DNA from: Methylococcales bacterium
GTDB lineage: Bacteria > Pseudomonadota > Gammaproteobacteria > Methylococcales > Methylomonadaceae
Direction of reading: 5' to 3'
NCBI GenBank assembly: GCA_023134955.1
Contig: JAGLUC010000001.1
Span: forward strand, 1-8,063
DNA: 8,063 bases
Part shown: positions 1-6,005 of the stretch, in pieces
How the letters are laid out: the number at the start of each line of letters is the position of its first letter
Numbering within the stretch: the stretch's first letter is position 1
Position numbers and translations under genes: made by a program
The notes under the pieces: model-generated
Database searches by the model: none
The model's input: only the letters and a program-made list of their open reading frames with translations
What the model was told of the DNA's origin: nothing

Positions 1-49
1 CATACGGGCTACTTTTTTATTATTGTGAATACTTTTGGAACGATTAATA

Positions 50-613
50 CTACAGGTGTTTTTCCTCTTTTTTGTAATATTCAGTAAAACTAACAGCTTT
101 GGCTAACATCTCGAAATCCATTATTTCTGTGGTTTCTTCATTTTTTAATGCATTAATAAATTTTGCATGGCTTGATATAGATACCTTTAAGAATATTAAT
201 GGATAAATAGCTATTTTGTATCCTATCGCTTCCAATTGCTCCTAGTGCTCTGACAGCTTTGGTTTGATGGATAGAAAGAATGTCAAATTTAAAAGAATTT
301 TGAAGAAGAGAATTGTTTGGTTTCTCCTCGGCAACCGCTCCATGCGTTGCTCTACCTCCTGCATCCATGCAGTCGTCACCCAACCCTCCCCATCAAGGGA
401 GGGCTTAAGAACAAGAACCCGTCAATACAATATTGATGGGCTCTAGAGTAACAGTGGTGTTTTTCCATGCTCAATTAAACATGATCAATAAGAATTAGTT
501 ATCTTATCTCCAGCAACTTTTGAGCAATATTGTTGCATTTCTTCAACATTCTCGAATGCGTTTAAAGAATCAATATCGGCAGTTAATTTTATTGCTGCTG
601 CTGAAGAGTATAT
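50..613 (-). pseudogene. Decayed isocitrate lyase/PEP mutase family gene, C-terminal part, split by a MITE
   Basis: I read two pieces of one protein on the minus strand. The upstream piece (613 down to 447) contains SLNAFENVEEMQQYC, then KVAGDKITNS, a stop at 487-485, and IEHGKTPLL. The downstream piece (241 to 50) reads EQLEAIGYKIAIYPL and continues about 48 residues to a natural TAG stop. In the PEP mutase/methylisocitrate lyase/oxaloacetate decarboxylase family the order is a substrate-loop segment ending VEEM, then N-x-x-E-G-G-K-T-P-L-L, then ELEALGYK-x-x-x-YPL, so order and spacing match. The barrel N-terminus, with the metal-binding Asp residues and the KKCGH-type loop, is absent. At least two in-frame stops and an inserted 197-bp element show that the gene is dead. 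The exact subfamily cannot be told. The family assignment comes from my memory of the motifs, not a search. Confidence 0.68.
242..446. mobile_element. MITE-like element flanked by CTAG duplications (copy 1)
   Basis: The element proper is 246-442 (197 bp). CTAG stands at 242-245 and at 443-446, as expected for a 4-bp target-site duplication. The left end reads inward CTAGTGCTCTGACAGCTTTG and the right end, read on the minus strand, CTAGAGCCCATCAATATTG; the same pair of end types recurs around copy 2 (5701-5836). The interior has no convincing ORF. It carries a perfect 7-bp hairpin (CCCTCCC 384-390, GGGAGGG 397-403) and a small dyad GCATCCATGC at 361-370. It is non-autonomous, and any transposase would have to act in trans. 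CTAG-type duplications fit the YTAR preference known for IS5-family elements, but that link is inference. Confidence 0.6.
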
Positions 614-706
614 TCATGATCTATGGCCAAGCATGAAAAAGTATAATTTTATATAGGAATCTAGTAAAATAATTGGTTAATTGGTAGGGCTTGCTTAGAG
701 CTACTG

Positions 707-727
707 ATGTTGGTTTCTATTTTATAG
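707..727 (+). promoter_or_regulatory. Possible branched-chain leader peptide ahead of ilvB
   Basis: A six-codon frame reads Met-Leu-Val-Ser-Ile-Leu-stop, with AGAG at 697-700 as a weak ribosome-binding site. Four of the five codons after Met are for branched-chain amino acids, as in attenuator leaders of ilv operons. It lies about 130 nt upstream of ilvB, and two dyads and a T-rich run follow. The peptide is very short and the region AT-rich, so chance is a serious alternative. Confidence 0.2.
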
Positions 728-767
728 TGTTGTTTAATAACCGTGTTTTAAATGTAGAACTGTTTTT

Positions 768-830
768 AATGTGCTTTAAGTACATTGTGTTTTGTTCATA
801 AAAAACATGAACCTTATTTTATTCTTGTTT
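768..830 (+). promoter_or_regulatory. Two dyads and a T-rich run in the ilvB leader
   Basis: Positions 768-786 form a near-perfect 19-nt palindrome centred on 777 (AATGTGCTT/AAGTACATT with one G-T pair). GTTCAT (794-799) and ATGAAC (807-812) form a second perfect 6-bp dyad with a 7-nt loop. A T-rich stretch follows to about 832. The second dyad could be a weak attenuator-type terminator, or either dyad could be a repressor operator. No strong promoter is visible: a perfect TATAAT at 642-647 lacks a -35, and TTGTTC (792-797) with TATTTT (815-820) at 17-bp spacing is only a weak candidate. The rest of 614-859 holds nothing else I can name. Confidence 0.3.
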
Positions 831-848
831 TTTAGTTCAGTATTTTTT

Positions 849-853
849 GAGGA
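849..853 (+). promoter_or_regulatory. Ribosome-binding site of ilvB
   Basis: GAGGA lies 6 nt before the GTG start at 860. It decides between two overlapping GTG triplets (858 and 860) in favour of 860, which is the one in the ilvB frame. Confidence 0.75.
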
Positions 854-859
854 ATTAGT

Positions 860-2596
860 GTGGAACTCAGTGGCGGAGAGATAGTAGTCCAGAGTCTTAT
901 TGACGAAGGTGTAGAATTTCTTTTTGGTTATCCTGGTGGAGCAGTATTGCATTTGTATGATGCGATTTTTCACCAGGATAAGATCAAACATATTTTAGTC
1001 AGGCATGAGCAAGCAGCGGTACATTCGGCAGATGCCTATGCGCGTTCCACAGGTAAACCAGGCGTGGTCTTGGTTACATCTGGCCCAGGTGCAACTAATG
1101 CGGTGACTGGTATTGCAACTGCACACCTTGATTCTATTCCTATGGTTATTATTTCTGGTCAAGTCGGCACGCCTGTTATTGGTAGTGATGCTTTTCAAGA
1201 AGTGGATATGGTTGGAATAACACGACCCTGTGTTAAACATAATTTTTTGGTAAAAGATGTCGCTGATCTTGCTATCACCATGAAAAAAGCATTTCATGTG
1301 GCAACTACAGGTAGACCAGGGCCTGTTGTGGTTGATATTCCTAAAGATATTACTGATCCTTTTATCAAAATACCTTATGACTATCCTAAAGAAGTCTCCA
1401 TGCGCTCCTATAATCCAGTGGTTAAGGGACATTCGGGACAAATTAAAAAAGCAGTTGATTTATTGTTAAGTGCAAAACGCCCTATGATTTATGCGGGTGG
1501 CGGGGTAATTTTGGGTGAAGGTAGTGATGAACTGGCTAAATTTACCCGATTATTAGGTTATCCGCTTACCCATACCTTAATGGGATTGGGCGGCTATCCT
1601 GCAACGGATAAACAGTTTGTTGGCATGTTGGGAATGCACGGAACCTACGAAGCCAATATGGCAATGCACGAAAGTGATGTGATTATTGCTATAGGGGCGC
1701 GATTTGATGATCGCGTTACTGGAAAGTTGGATGAGTTTTGTCCGTATGCAAAGATTGTGCATATTGATATTGACCCTTCCTCAATCTCAAAAACAGTCAG
1801 AGTTGATATTCCTATCGTTGGCGAAGTTAAGACTGTGCTGAAAGAAATGCTTGCACTGATTAAAGCGAGTAAGGTTAAAATTGATAAAAAAGCTTTAGAG
1901 GCCTGGTGGGTTCAGGTTAGCAAATGGCGTGAAATTAATTGTTTAGAATATGATCGTAATTCTGAACTGATTAAACCTCAATATGTTATTGAGCAACTTT
2001 ACCAAGTCACTAAGGGTGATGCTTATGTAACCTCTGATGTAGGGCAGCATCAAATGTTCGTTGCTCAATATTATCATTTTGACAAGCCACGTCGCTGGAT
2101 TAATTCTGGTGGTTTAGGCACCATGGGTTTTGGTCTGCCTGCTGCTATCGGGGTTAAATTGGCTCATCCAGATGCTGATGTTGCTTGCGTTACAGGCGAA
2201 GCCAGTATTCAAATGTGTATTCAGGAACTGGCAACTGCAACGCAATACCGCACACCTGTTAAAGTGATTAACTTAAATAATCAATATATGGGAATGGTGA
2301 GGCAGTGGCAGGAATTTACCTATGGAAGTCGTTATTCAGAGTCCTATATGGAAACGATTCCTGATTTTGTCAAGTTGGCAGAAGCGTATGGACATGTAGG
2401 GATGAAGATTGAAAAGCCTGGAGATGTTAGACCAGCATTAGAAGAAGCTTTTGCGATGAAAGACAGGTTAGTGTTTATGGATTTTATGACTGACCGAACT
2501 GAGAACGTTTTTCCGATGATAGAAGCGGGTAAGTCGCATCATGATATGAAGTTGAGAGTAGCACCTGGCACACCTATTAACAGGGAGTTGGCATAA
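860..2596 (+). CDS. ilvB: Acetohydroxyacid (acetolactate) synthase large, catalytic subunit
   Basis: This catalytic subunit condenses two pyruvates to 2-acetolactate, or pyruvate and 2-oxobutyrate to 2-aceto-2-hydroxybutyrate, using thiamine diphosphate (ThDP), Mg2+ and FAD in the cytoplasm. It is the first common step of valine and isoleucine synthesis. The 578 residues are full length. The N-terminal ThDP domain has FGYPGGAVL (22-30) and HEQAA with catalytic Glu50. A central FAD/Rossmann domain covers roughly 190-340. The C-terminal ThDP domain carries the metal motif and NLNNQYMG (471-478). The usual Gly-Asp-Gly of the metal motif reads Gly-Glu-Ala (446-448); Glu is common at that spot in proteobacterial enzymes, while Ala at the third place is less usual. 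The GTG start follows a good ribosome-binding site and matches the family's MELSG beginning. The stop overlaps ilvH by one base (TAATG), so the subunits are translationally coupled. Some genomes call this gene ilvI. Confidence 0.96.
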   Translation: MELSGGEIVVQSLIDEGVEFLFGYPGGAVLHLYDAIFHQDKIKHILVRHEQAAVHSADAYARSTGKPGVVLVTSGPGATNAVTGIATAHLDSIPMVIISGQVGTPVIGSDAFQEVDMVGITRPCVKHNFLVKDVADLAITMKKAFHVATTGRPGPVVVDIPKDITDPFIKIPYDYPKEVSMRSYNPVVKGHSGQIKKAVDLLLSAKRPMIYAGGGVILGEGSDELAKFTRLLGYPLTHTLMGLGGYPATDKQFVGMLGMHGTYEANMAMHESDVIIAIGARFDDRVTGKLDEFCPYAKIVHIDIDPSSISKTVRVDIPIVGEVKTVLKEMLALIKASKVKIDKKALEAWWVQVSKWREINCLEYDRNSELIKPQYVIEQLYQVTKGDAYVTSDVGQHQMFVAQYYHFDKPRRWINSGGLGTMGFGLPAAIGVKLAHPDADVACVTGEASIQMCIQELATATQYRTPVKVINLNNQYMGMVRQWQEFTYGSRYSESYMETIPDFVKLAEAYGHVGMKIEKPGDVRPALEEAFAMKDRLVFMDFMTDRTENVFPMIEAGKSHHDMKLRVAPGTPINRELA

Positions 2597-3087
2597 TGCG
2601 ACACATAATTTCTATTCTTATTGAAAATGAAGCGGGTGCGCTTTCTCGTGTTGCAGGTTTGTTTTCCGCGCGTGGCTATAATATTGAATCGCTAACCGTT
2701 GCGCCAACTGAAGATATAACGCTTTCCAGAATGACGCTAGTTACTCGTGGTAGTGACGATGTAATTGAACAAATTACCAAACAATTAAATAAATTAATTG
2801 ATGTGGTAAAGGTGGTTGACTTGGCAGAAGCGGTTCATGTTGAGCGTGAGTTAATGCTGGTCAAGGTGAAAACGACTAATGAAACACAAGAAGAAGTGAA
2901 ACGATTAGCTGATATTTTTCGCGGAAAAATCATTGATGTAACATCTACTAGTTATGTGGTTGAAATGACAGGGCCGTCAGATAAGTTAGATGCTTTTGTT
3001 GCTACTTTTACTGAAGAAGCTGTGATAGAAGTGGTTCGTTCTGGACCTATGGGGATGTCCAGGGGCGAGAAGGGTTTGCATTTATAA
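2596..3087 (+). CDS. ilvH: Acetohydroxyacid synthase small, regulatory subunit
   Basis: This regulatory subunit binds the large subunit, raises its activity and normally confers feedback inhibition by valine. At 163 residues it has the usual length. An ACT domain spans about 3-77, starting ISILIENEAGALSRVAGLF and followed by RGYNIESLTVAPTED; a second ferredoxin-like domain covers about 80-160. Asn11, Gly14 and Asn29, positions linked to valine sensitivity in E. coli IlvH, are all kept, so the enzyme is predicted to be valine-sensitive. AGGGAG at 2582-2587, inside the end of ilvB, is the ribosome-binding site. The gene overlaps ilvB by one base and is surely co-transcribed with it. No terminator is seen after it, so read-through into ilvC is possible. 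Confidence 0.96.
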   Translation: MRHIISILIENEAGALSRVAGLFSARGYNIESLTVAPTEDITLSRMTLVTRGSDDVIEQITKQLNKLIDVVKVVDLAEAVHVERELMLVKVKTTNETQEEVKRLADIFRGKIIDVTSTSYVVEMTGPSDKLDAFVATFTEEAVIEVVRSGPMGMSRGEKGLHL

Positions 3088-3170
3088 GAAGAGCAGGCTA
3101 AAGACTCAAGGAAAGATTTAGTTGTTATTCCTAAAATGGTTGAATTGACATCCAATGGAAGCGAAATAAA

Positions 3171-3199
3171 TTCATAGAAAAAAAGAAAAGCGATATAAT
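3171..3199 (+). promoter_or_regulatory. Promoter of ilvC
   Basis: A perfect TATAAT (3194-3199) stands 17 bp after TTCATA (3171-3176, four of six consensus bases). Transcription would start near 3206, giving a short leader before the ilvC start at 3243. A consensus TTGACA also occurs at 3145-3150, with TAAATT (3167-3172) 16 bp downstream, so two overlapping promoters are possible. The 155-bp gap between ilvH and ilvC agrees with ilvC having its own start. No leader peptide or hairpin is evident here. Confidence 0.55.
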
Positions 3200-3242
3200 A
3201 TTTGGTTATATTGAGTTAATTTAAAAGAAAACAGGAACATTC

Positions 3243-4259
3243 ATGCAAGTTTATTACGACAAAGATGCTGATCTTTCGATCATCAAAGGCAAAAAAGTAG
3301 CGATTATTGGTTATGGTTCACAAGGTCATGCACACGCTAACAACTTAAAAGACTCAGGTGTTGATGTTGTCGTTGGTTTACGTGATGGATCTTCTTCAAT
3401 CGCTAAAGCGGAAGCCTGTGGCTTAACAGTTAAAAATGTAGCTACTGCGGTTTCTGGTGCTGATGTTGTTATGATTTTGACACCAGACGAGTTTCAATCT
3501 CAGTTATATAAAGCTGAAATTGAGCCAAACATCAAACAGGGTGCTGCATTAGCTTTTGCCCATGGTTTTGCGATTCTTTATAACCAGGTGTTACCTCGTG
3601 CTGATTTAGATGTGATTATGATTGCACCTAAAGCACCAGGCCATACTGTACGTTCTGAATTTGTTCGTGGTGGCGGTGTTCCTGATTTAATTGCTATCCA
3701 TCAAGATCCATCAGGTACAGCAAAATCAATCTGCTTGGCTTATGCTTCTGCCATTGGTGGTGGTCGTTCAGGTATTATCGAAACTACTTTCCGTGATGAA
3801 ACAGAAACTGATTTGTTCGGTGAGCAAGCTGTTTTATGTGGTGGAGCAGTTGAACTGGTTAAAATGGGCTTTGAAACATTGGTAGAAGCTGGGTACGAGC
3901 CTGAAATGGCATATTTTGAGTGTCTACATGAATTGAAATTAATTGTAGATTTAATGTTTGAAGGCGGTATTGCAAACATGAATTACTCAATCTCTAATAA
4001 TGCAGAGTATGGTGAGTATGTAACAGGGCCTAAAGTGATTAACGAAGAAAGTCGTTACGCAATGCAAGAAGCATTAGCTAATATTCAAAATGGTGAATAT
4101 GCTAAGAAATTCATTCTGGAAGGCATGACTAATTACCCGGAAATGACAGCTAAGCGACGTTTAAATGCAGAGCATCCCATTGAAATTGTAGGCGAGAAAT
4201 TACGTGGCATGATGCCCTGGATCAAAGCAAATCAAATTGTTGATAAAGCTAAAAACTAA
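3243..4259 (+). CDS. ilvC: Ketol-acid reductoisomerase, class I (short form)
   Basis: The enzyme isomerises and reduces acetolactate or acetohydroxybutyrate with NADPH and Mg2+ to the 2,3-dihydroxy-acids, the second shared step of valine and isoleucine synthesis. The 338 residues fit the class I form rather than the roughly 490-residue enzyme of E. coli. The Rossmann loop GYGSQGHAHA is at 23-32, and the following LRDGSSS (46-52) has the Arg and Ser residues expected for NADP preference. Active-site residues I can place are His107, Lys130 (APKAPGHTVR), Asp190 and Glu194 (metal binding, DETETDLFGEQ), Glu226 and Glu230 in ECLHELK, and Ser251. AGGAA at 3233-3237, 5 nt before ATG, is the ribosome-binding site. 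It forms a functional block with ilvBH but has a separate promoter and a strong terminator of its own. Confidence 0.97.
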   Translation: MQVYYDKDADLSIIKGKKVAIIGYGSQGHAHANNLKDSGVDVVVGLRDGSSSIAKAEACGLTVKNVATAVSGADVVMILTPDEFQSQLYKAEIEPNIKQGAALAFAHGFAILYNQVLPRADLDVIMIAPKAPGHTVRSEFVRGGGVPDLIAIHQDPSGTAKSICLAYASAIGGGRSGIIETTFRDETETDLFGEQAVLCGGAVELVKMGFETLVEAGYEPEMAYFECLHELKLIVDLMFEGGIANMNYSISNNAEYGEYVTGPKVINEESRYAMQEALANIQNGEYAKKFILEGMTNYPEMTAKRRLNAEHPIEIVGEKLRGMMPWIKANQIVDKAKN

Positions 4260-4278
4260 GATTTAATCTGGTTTGTTT

Positions 4279-4310
4279 AAAAAAAGCTCATCTTACGGTG
4301 GGCTTTTTTT
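4279..4310 (+). terminator. Intrinsic terminator after ilvC
   Basis: AAAAAAGCTCATC pairs across a TTAC loop with GGTGGGCTTTTTT, including two G-U pairs, and the T run ends the stem. It lies 20 nt after the ilvC stop. It ends the ilv transcript and separates it from the phosphofructokinase gene. Confidence 0.8.
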
Positions 4311-4350
4311 GTTTTAACAAATCAAGCTAAATGTTATATTTATCTATATT

Positions 4351-4434
4351 GCGTAGGTTAGATGGCTGATAACATAATCCAACAAAAAAATTAACACTAC
4401 CATGCTGGATTATGTGTCGCTTATCCAACCTGCA
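4351..4434. repeat. Imperfect palindromic repeat upstream of pfk
   Basis: The outer arms pair AGGTTAGAT (from 4355) with TATCCAACCT (4422-4431). The inner arms are a perfect 10-bp match, ACATAATCCA (4372-4381) with TGGATTATGT (4406-4415), around a 24-nt A-rich loop. The arrangement resembles the GGTTGGATAAGC-type palindromes scattered through gammaproteobacterial genomes. The left arm shares the 12-mer TAGGTTAGATGG with the palindrome at 7864-7875. No clear promoter or ribosome-binding site for the next gene is visible between 4311 and 4474. Confidence 0.6.
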
Positions 4435-4474
4435 TAACTTCTTATTACTAAAAATTAAATAGTTGCATATTCTT

Positions 4475-5704
4475 ATGAGCAAACCAAAAAAAGTAGCACT
4501 TCTAACAGCAGGTGGATTAGCACCTTGTTTAAACTCAGCGATTGGTAGTCTTATCGAACGCTATAACGAGATTGACCCTTCGATAGAAATAATCTGCTAT
4601 CACAGTGGCTATAAAGGCTTACTGCTAGGTGATTCATATAAAGTTGATGCAAACATGCGTGCAAAAGCAGGTTTGTTACAAAAGTTTGGTGGCTCAGTTA
4701 TTGGTAATAGCCGTGTTAAATTAACCAATATTGCAGATTGTGAAAAACGTGGCTTGGTTCAAAAAGGTGAAGATCCTCAAAAAGTAGCAGCTGATCAGTT
4801 GATTAAAGATGGTGTCGATGTATTACACACTATTGGTGGTGATGATACTAATACCGCTGCGGCTGATTTGGCTGCTTTCCTGGCAGATAATGATTATGGT
4901 TTAACCGTGATTGGTTTACCCAAAACAGTTGATAATGACGTTTTCCCTATTAAACAATCATTAGGTGCCTGGACTGCGGCAGAGCAGGGCGCACATTTTT
5001 TTAAGAATGTAGTGGCCGAAAATAACTCAAACCCACGTATGTTGATCGTACATGAAGTGATGGGTCGTAGCTGTGGATGGTTGACCGCTGCAACAGCAAG
5101 TGAATACCGTAAGATTCTGGATAATTGTGAGTGGTTGCCAGAATTAGGTTTAAGCCGTGAAAGCTATGAAGTGCATGGTATCTTTATTCCTGAAATGGGC
5201 TTTGATATTGCAGCAGAAGCTAAGCGTCTACGTAAAATTATGGATGAAGTGGATTGTGTTAATATTTTTGTTTCTGAAGGTGCTGGCGTAGAAACGATTG
5301 TTGCTGAAATGGAAGCAAAAGGTTTAGACGTGCCTAGAGATGCCTTTGGGCACGTTAAATTAGATGCGGTCAACCCAGGCAAATGGTTTGGCGAGCAATT
5401 TGCTGAAATGATTGGTGCAGAAAAAACATTGATTCAAAAATCAGGTTATTATGCGCGTGCATCAGCAGCGAATGCAGAAGATATTCGATTAATTAAATCA
5501 TGTGCAGATTTAGCAGTTGAATGTGCATTACGAGGTGAAGCAGGTGTGATTGGTCATGATGATGATCAAAACTTTGTACTGCGTGCAATTGAATTTCCAC
5601 GCATTAAAGGTGGCAAACCTTTTGATATTGATACACCCTGGTTTACTGATACATTGGCTGAACTGGATCAATCCAAAGGTAAAAAGGTAGAAACAAGTCA
5701 CTAG
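4475..5704 (+). CDS. pfp: Pyrophosphate-dependent 6-phosphofructokinase
   Basis: The enzyme phosphorylates fructose 6-phosphate to the 1,6-bisphosphate using pyrophosphate, reversibly, in the cytoplasm. With ATG at 4475 it has 409 residues. The phosphate-binding loop GGDDTNT (121-127) has Asp where ATP enzymes have Gly, and PKTVDND (149-155) has Lys where ATP enzymes have Gly; both changes are the known signature of PPi specificity. Catalytic Asp lies in TVDND, and MGRSCGW (196-202) helps bind the sugar phosphate. The start TAGGLAPCLNSAIG is typical of the methanotroph-type clade. A TTG in frame at 4463 would add four residues, but family members begin MSKPKK; neither start has a good ribosome-binding site. 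In methanotrophs such enzymes serve the ribulose monophosphate cycle and glycolysis. The gene sits alone between two repeats, separating ilvC from pssA. Its stop codon lies within the CTAG of the adjoining mobile element. Confidence 0.92.
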   Translation: MSKPKKVALLTAGGLAPCLNSAIGSLIERYNEIDPSIEIICYHSGYKGLLLGDSYKVDANMRAKAGLLQKFGGSVIGNSRVKLTNIADCEKRGLVQKGEDPQKVAADQLIKDGVDVLHTIGGDDTNTAAADLAAFLADNDYGLTVIGLPKTVDNDVFPIKQSLGAWTAAEQGAHFFKNVVAENNSNPRMLIVHEVMGRSCGWLTAATASEYRKILDNCEWLPELGLSRESYEVHGIFIPEMGFDIAAEAKRLRKIMDEVDCVNIFVSEGAGVETIVAEMEAKGLDVPRDAFGHVKLDAVNPGKWFGEQFAEMIGAEKTLIQKSGYYARASAANAEDIRLIKSCADLAVECALRGEAGVIGHDDDQNFVLRAIEFPRIKGGKPFDIDTPWFTDTLAELDQSKGKKVETSH

Positions 5705-5836
5705 TAGCCATTAACTTTGCTGTGATGGATGGGGGTAGAGCGCGACTTTAGTCCGCTATGAACAGAGACTCTTAGATATTGCGGACTAAAGTCGCGCTCT
5801 ACAATAGCTATTAAACCAAAGTTGTCAGAGCACTAG
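5701..5836. mobile_element. MITE-like element flanked by CTAG duplications (copy 2)
   Basis: The element proper is 5705-5832 (128 bp), bounded by CTAG at 5701-5704 and 5833-5836. The left CTAG supplies the TAG stop of the phosphofructokinase gene. The right end, read inward on the minus strand, matches the left end of copy 1 in 23 of 24 bases (5813-5836 against the complement of 242-265). The left end read inward (CTAGTAGCCATTAACTTTG) resembles the right end of copy 1 in 18 of 28 bases without gaps. The two ends of the family also resemble each other (CTAGT, CTTTG and TGATGG in register with one gap), giving imperfect terminal inverted repeats of about 28 bp. There is no coding capacity. The interior is the long hairpin described separately. 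Confidence 0.6.
5735..5802. repeat. Perfect 22-bp inverted repeat inside copy 2
   Basis: The arm at 5735-5756 (GTAGAGCGCGACTTTAGTCC, then GC) is an exact reverse complement of 5781-5802, with a 24-nt loop. It resembles the GTAGAGCGCGACT palindromes that recur in many gammaproteobacterial genomes. In RNA it would form a very stable hairpin just after the phosphofructokinase stop and could protect or end that transcript, although no T run follows. Confidence 0.85.
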
Positions 5837-5848
5837 TACTCTAACAAC
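5821..5848. repeat. Palindrome from two element ends meeting head to head
   Basis: The 28 bases are palindromic at 12 of 14 pairs around the central ACTAGT. The left half is the end of copy 2. The right half (CTAGTACTCTAACAACATTG, from 5833) resembles the same end type in the opposite direction. A decayed second element may therefore abut copy 2, but I cannot find its far end. Confidence 0.5.
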
Positions 5849-5909
5849 ATTGATGGACTACCAGTAATTTAGATGTATGGGTGTTTTCTACTGCTAAAAA
5901 ATGTCTATT

Positions 5910-5947
5910 TATCTAGGAATTGAGGATTTAGCCTCACTTCTTAGATA
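5910..5947. repeat. Hairpin upstream of pssA
   Basis: The arms 5910-5925 (TATCTAGGAATTGAGG) and 5932-5947 (CCTCACTTCTTAGATA) pair at 15 of 16 positions, one of them a G-T wobble, around a 6-nt loop. It ends 58 nt before pssA. No T run follows directly, so it is more likely a leader structure or operator than a terminator. TAATAT at 5965-5970 is a weak -10 candidate without a good -35. Confidence 0.5.
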
Positions 5948-6005
5948 AAATATATGGTTTTATTTAATATTACCCTACAGAATCAAATAATTTTTATTAT
6001 CTATT

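Noticed and set aside
153..383. 76-codon minus-strand frame with MDAGGRATHGAVAEE
   Set aside because: It is composed of repeat sequence running out of frame into the pseudogene; the true remnant is in another frame.
264..446. 60-codon plus-strand frame within copy 1
   Set aside because: It lies inside the non-coding element, crosses its hairpin, has no ribosome-binding site and no protein-like pattern.
642..647. Perfect TATAAT as the ilvB promoter
   Set aside because: There is no acceptable -35 at 15-19 bp upstream and it lies over 200 nt from the gene; it is kept only as a remark.
995..1441. 148-codon minus-strand frame opposite ilvB
   Set aside because: It is antisense to a fully conserved ilvB segment, with a low-complexity Cys/His/Asn-rich translation.
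2195..2203. Inactive IlvB because Gly-Asp-Gly is missing
   Set aside because: Glu replaces Asp in active proteobacterial enzymes, and all other cofactor motifs and the catalytic Glu50 are intact.
4463..4474. TTG start extending the phosphofructokinase by four residues
   Set aside because: Family members begin MSKPKK at the ATG at 4475, and the TTG has no ribosome-binding site.
4475..5704. ATP-dependent phosphofructokinase
   Set aside because: GGDDTNT and PKTVDND carry the Asp and Lys diagnostic of pyrophosphate use.
5910..5947. Intrinsic terminator of the phosphofructokinase gene
   Set aside because: The stem is good but no T run follows it on either strand, and it is over 200 nt from the stop codon.
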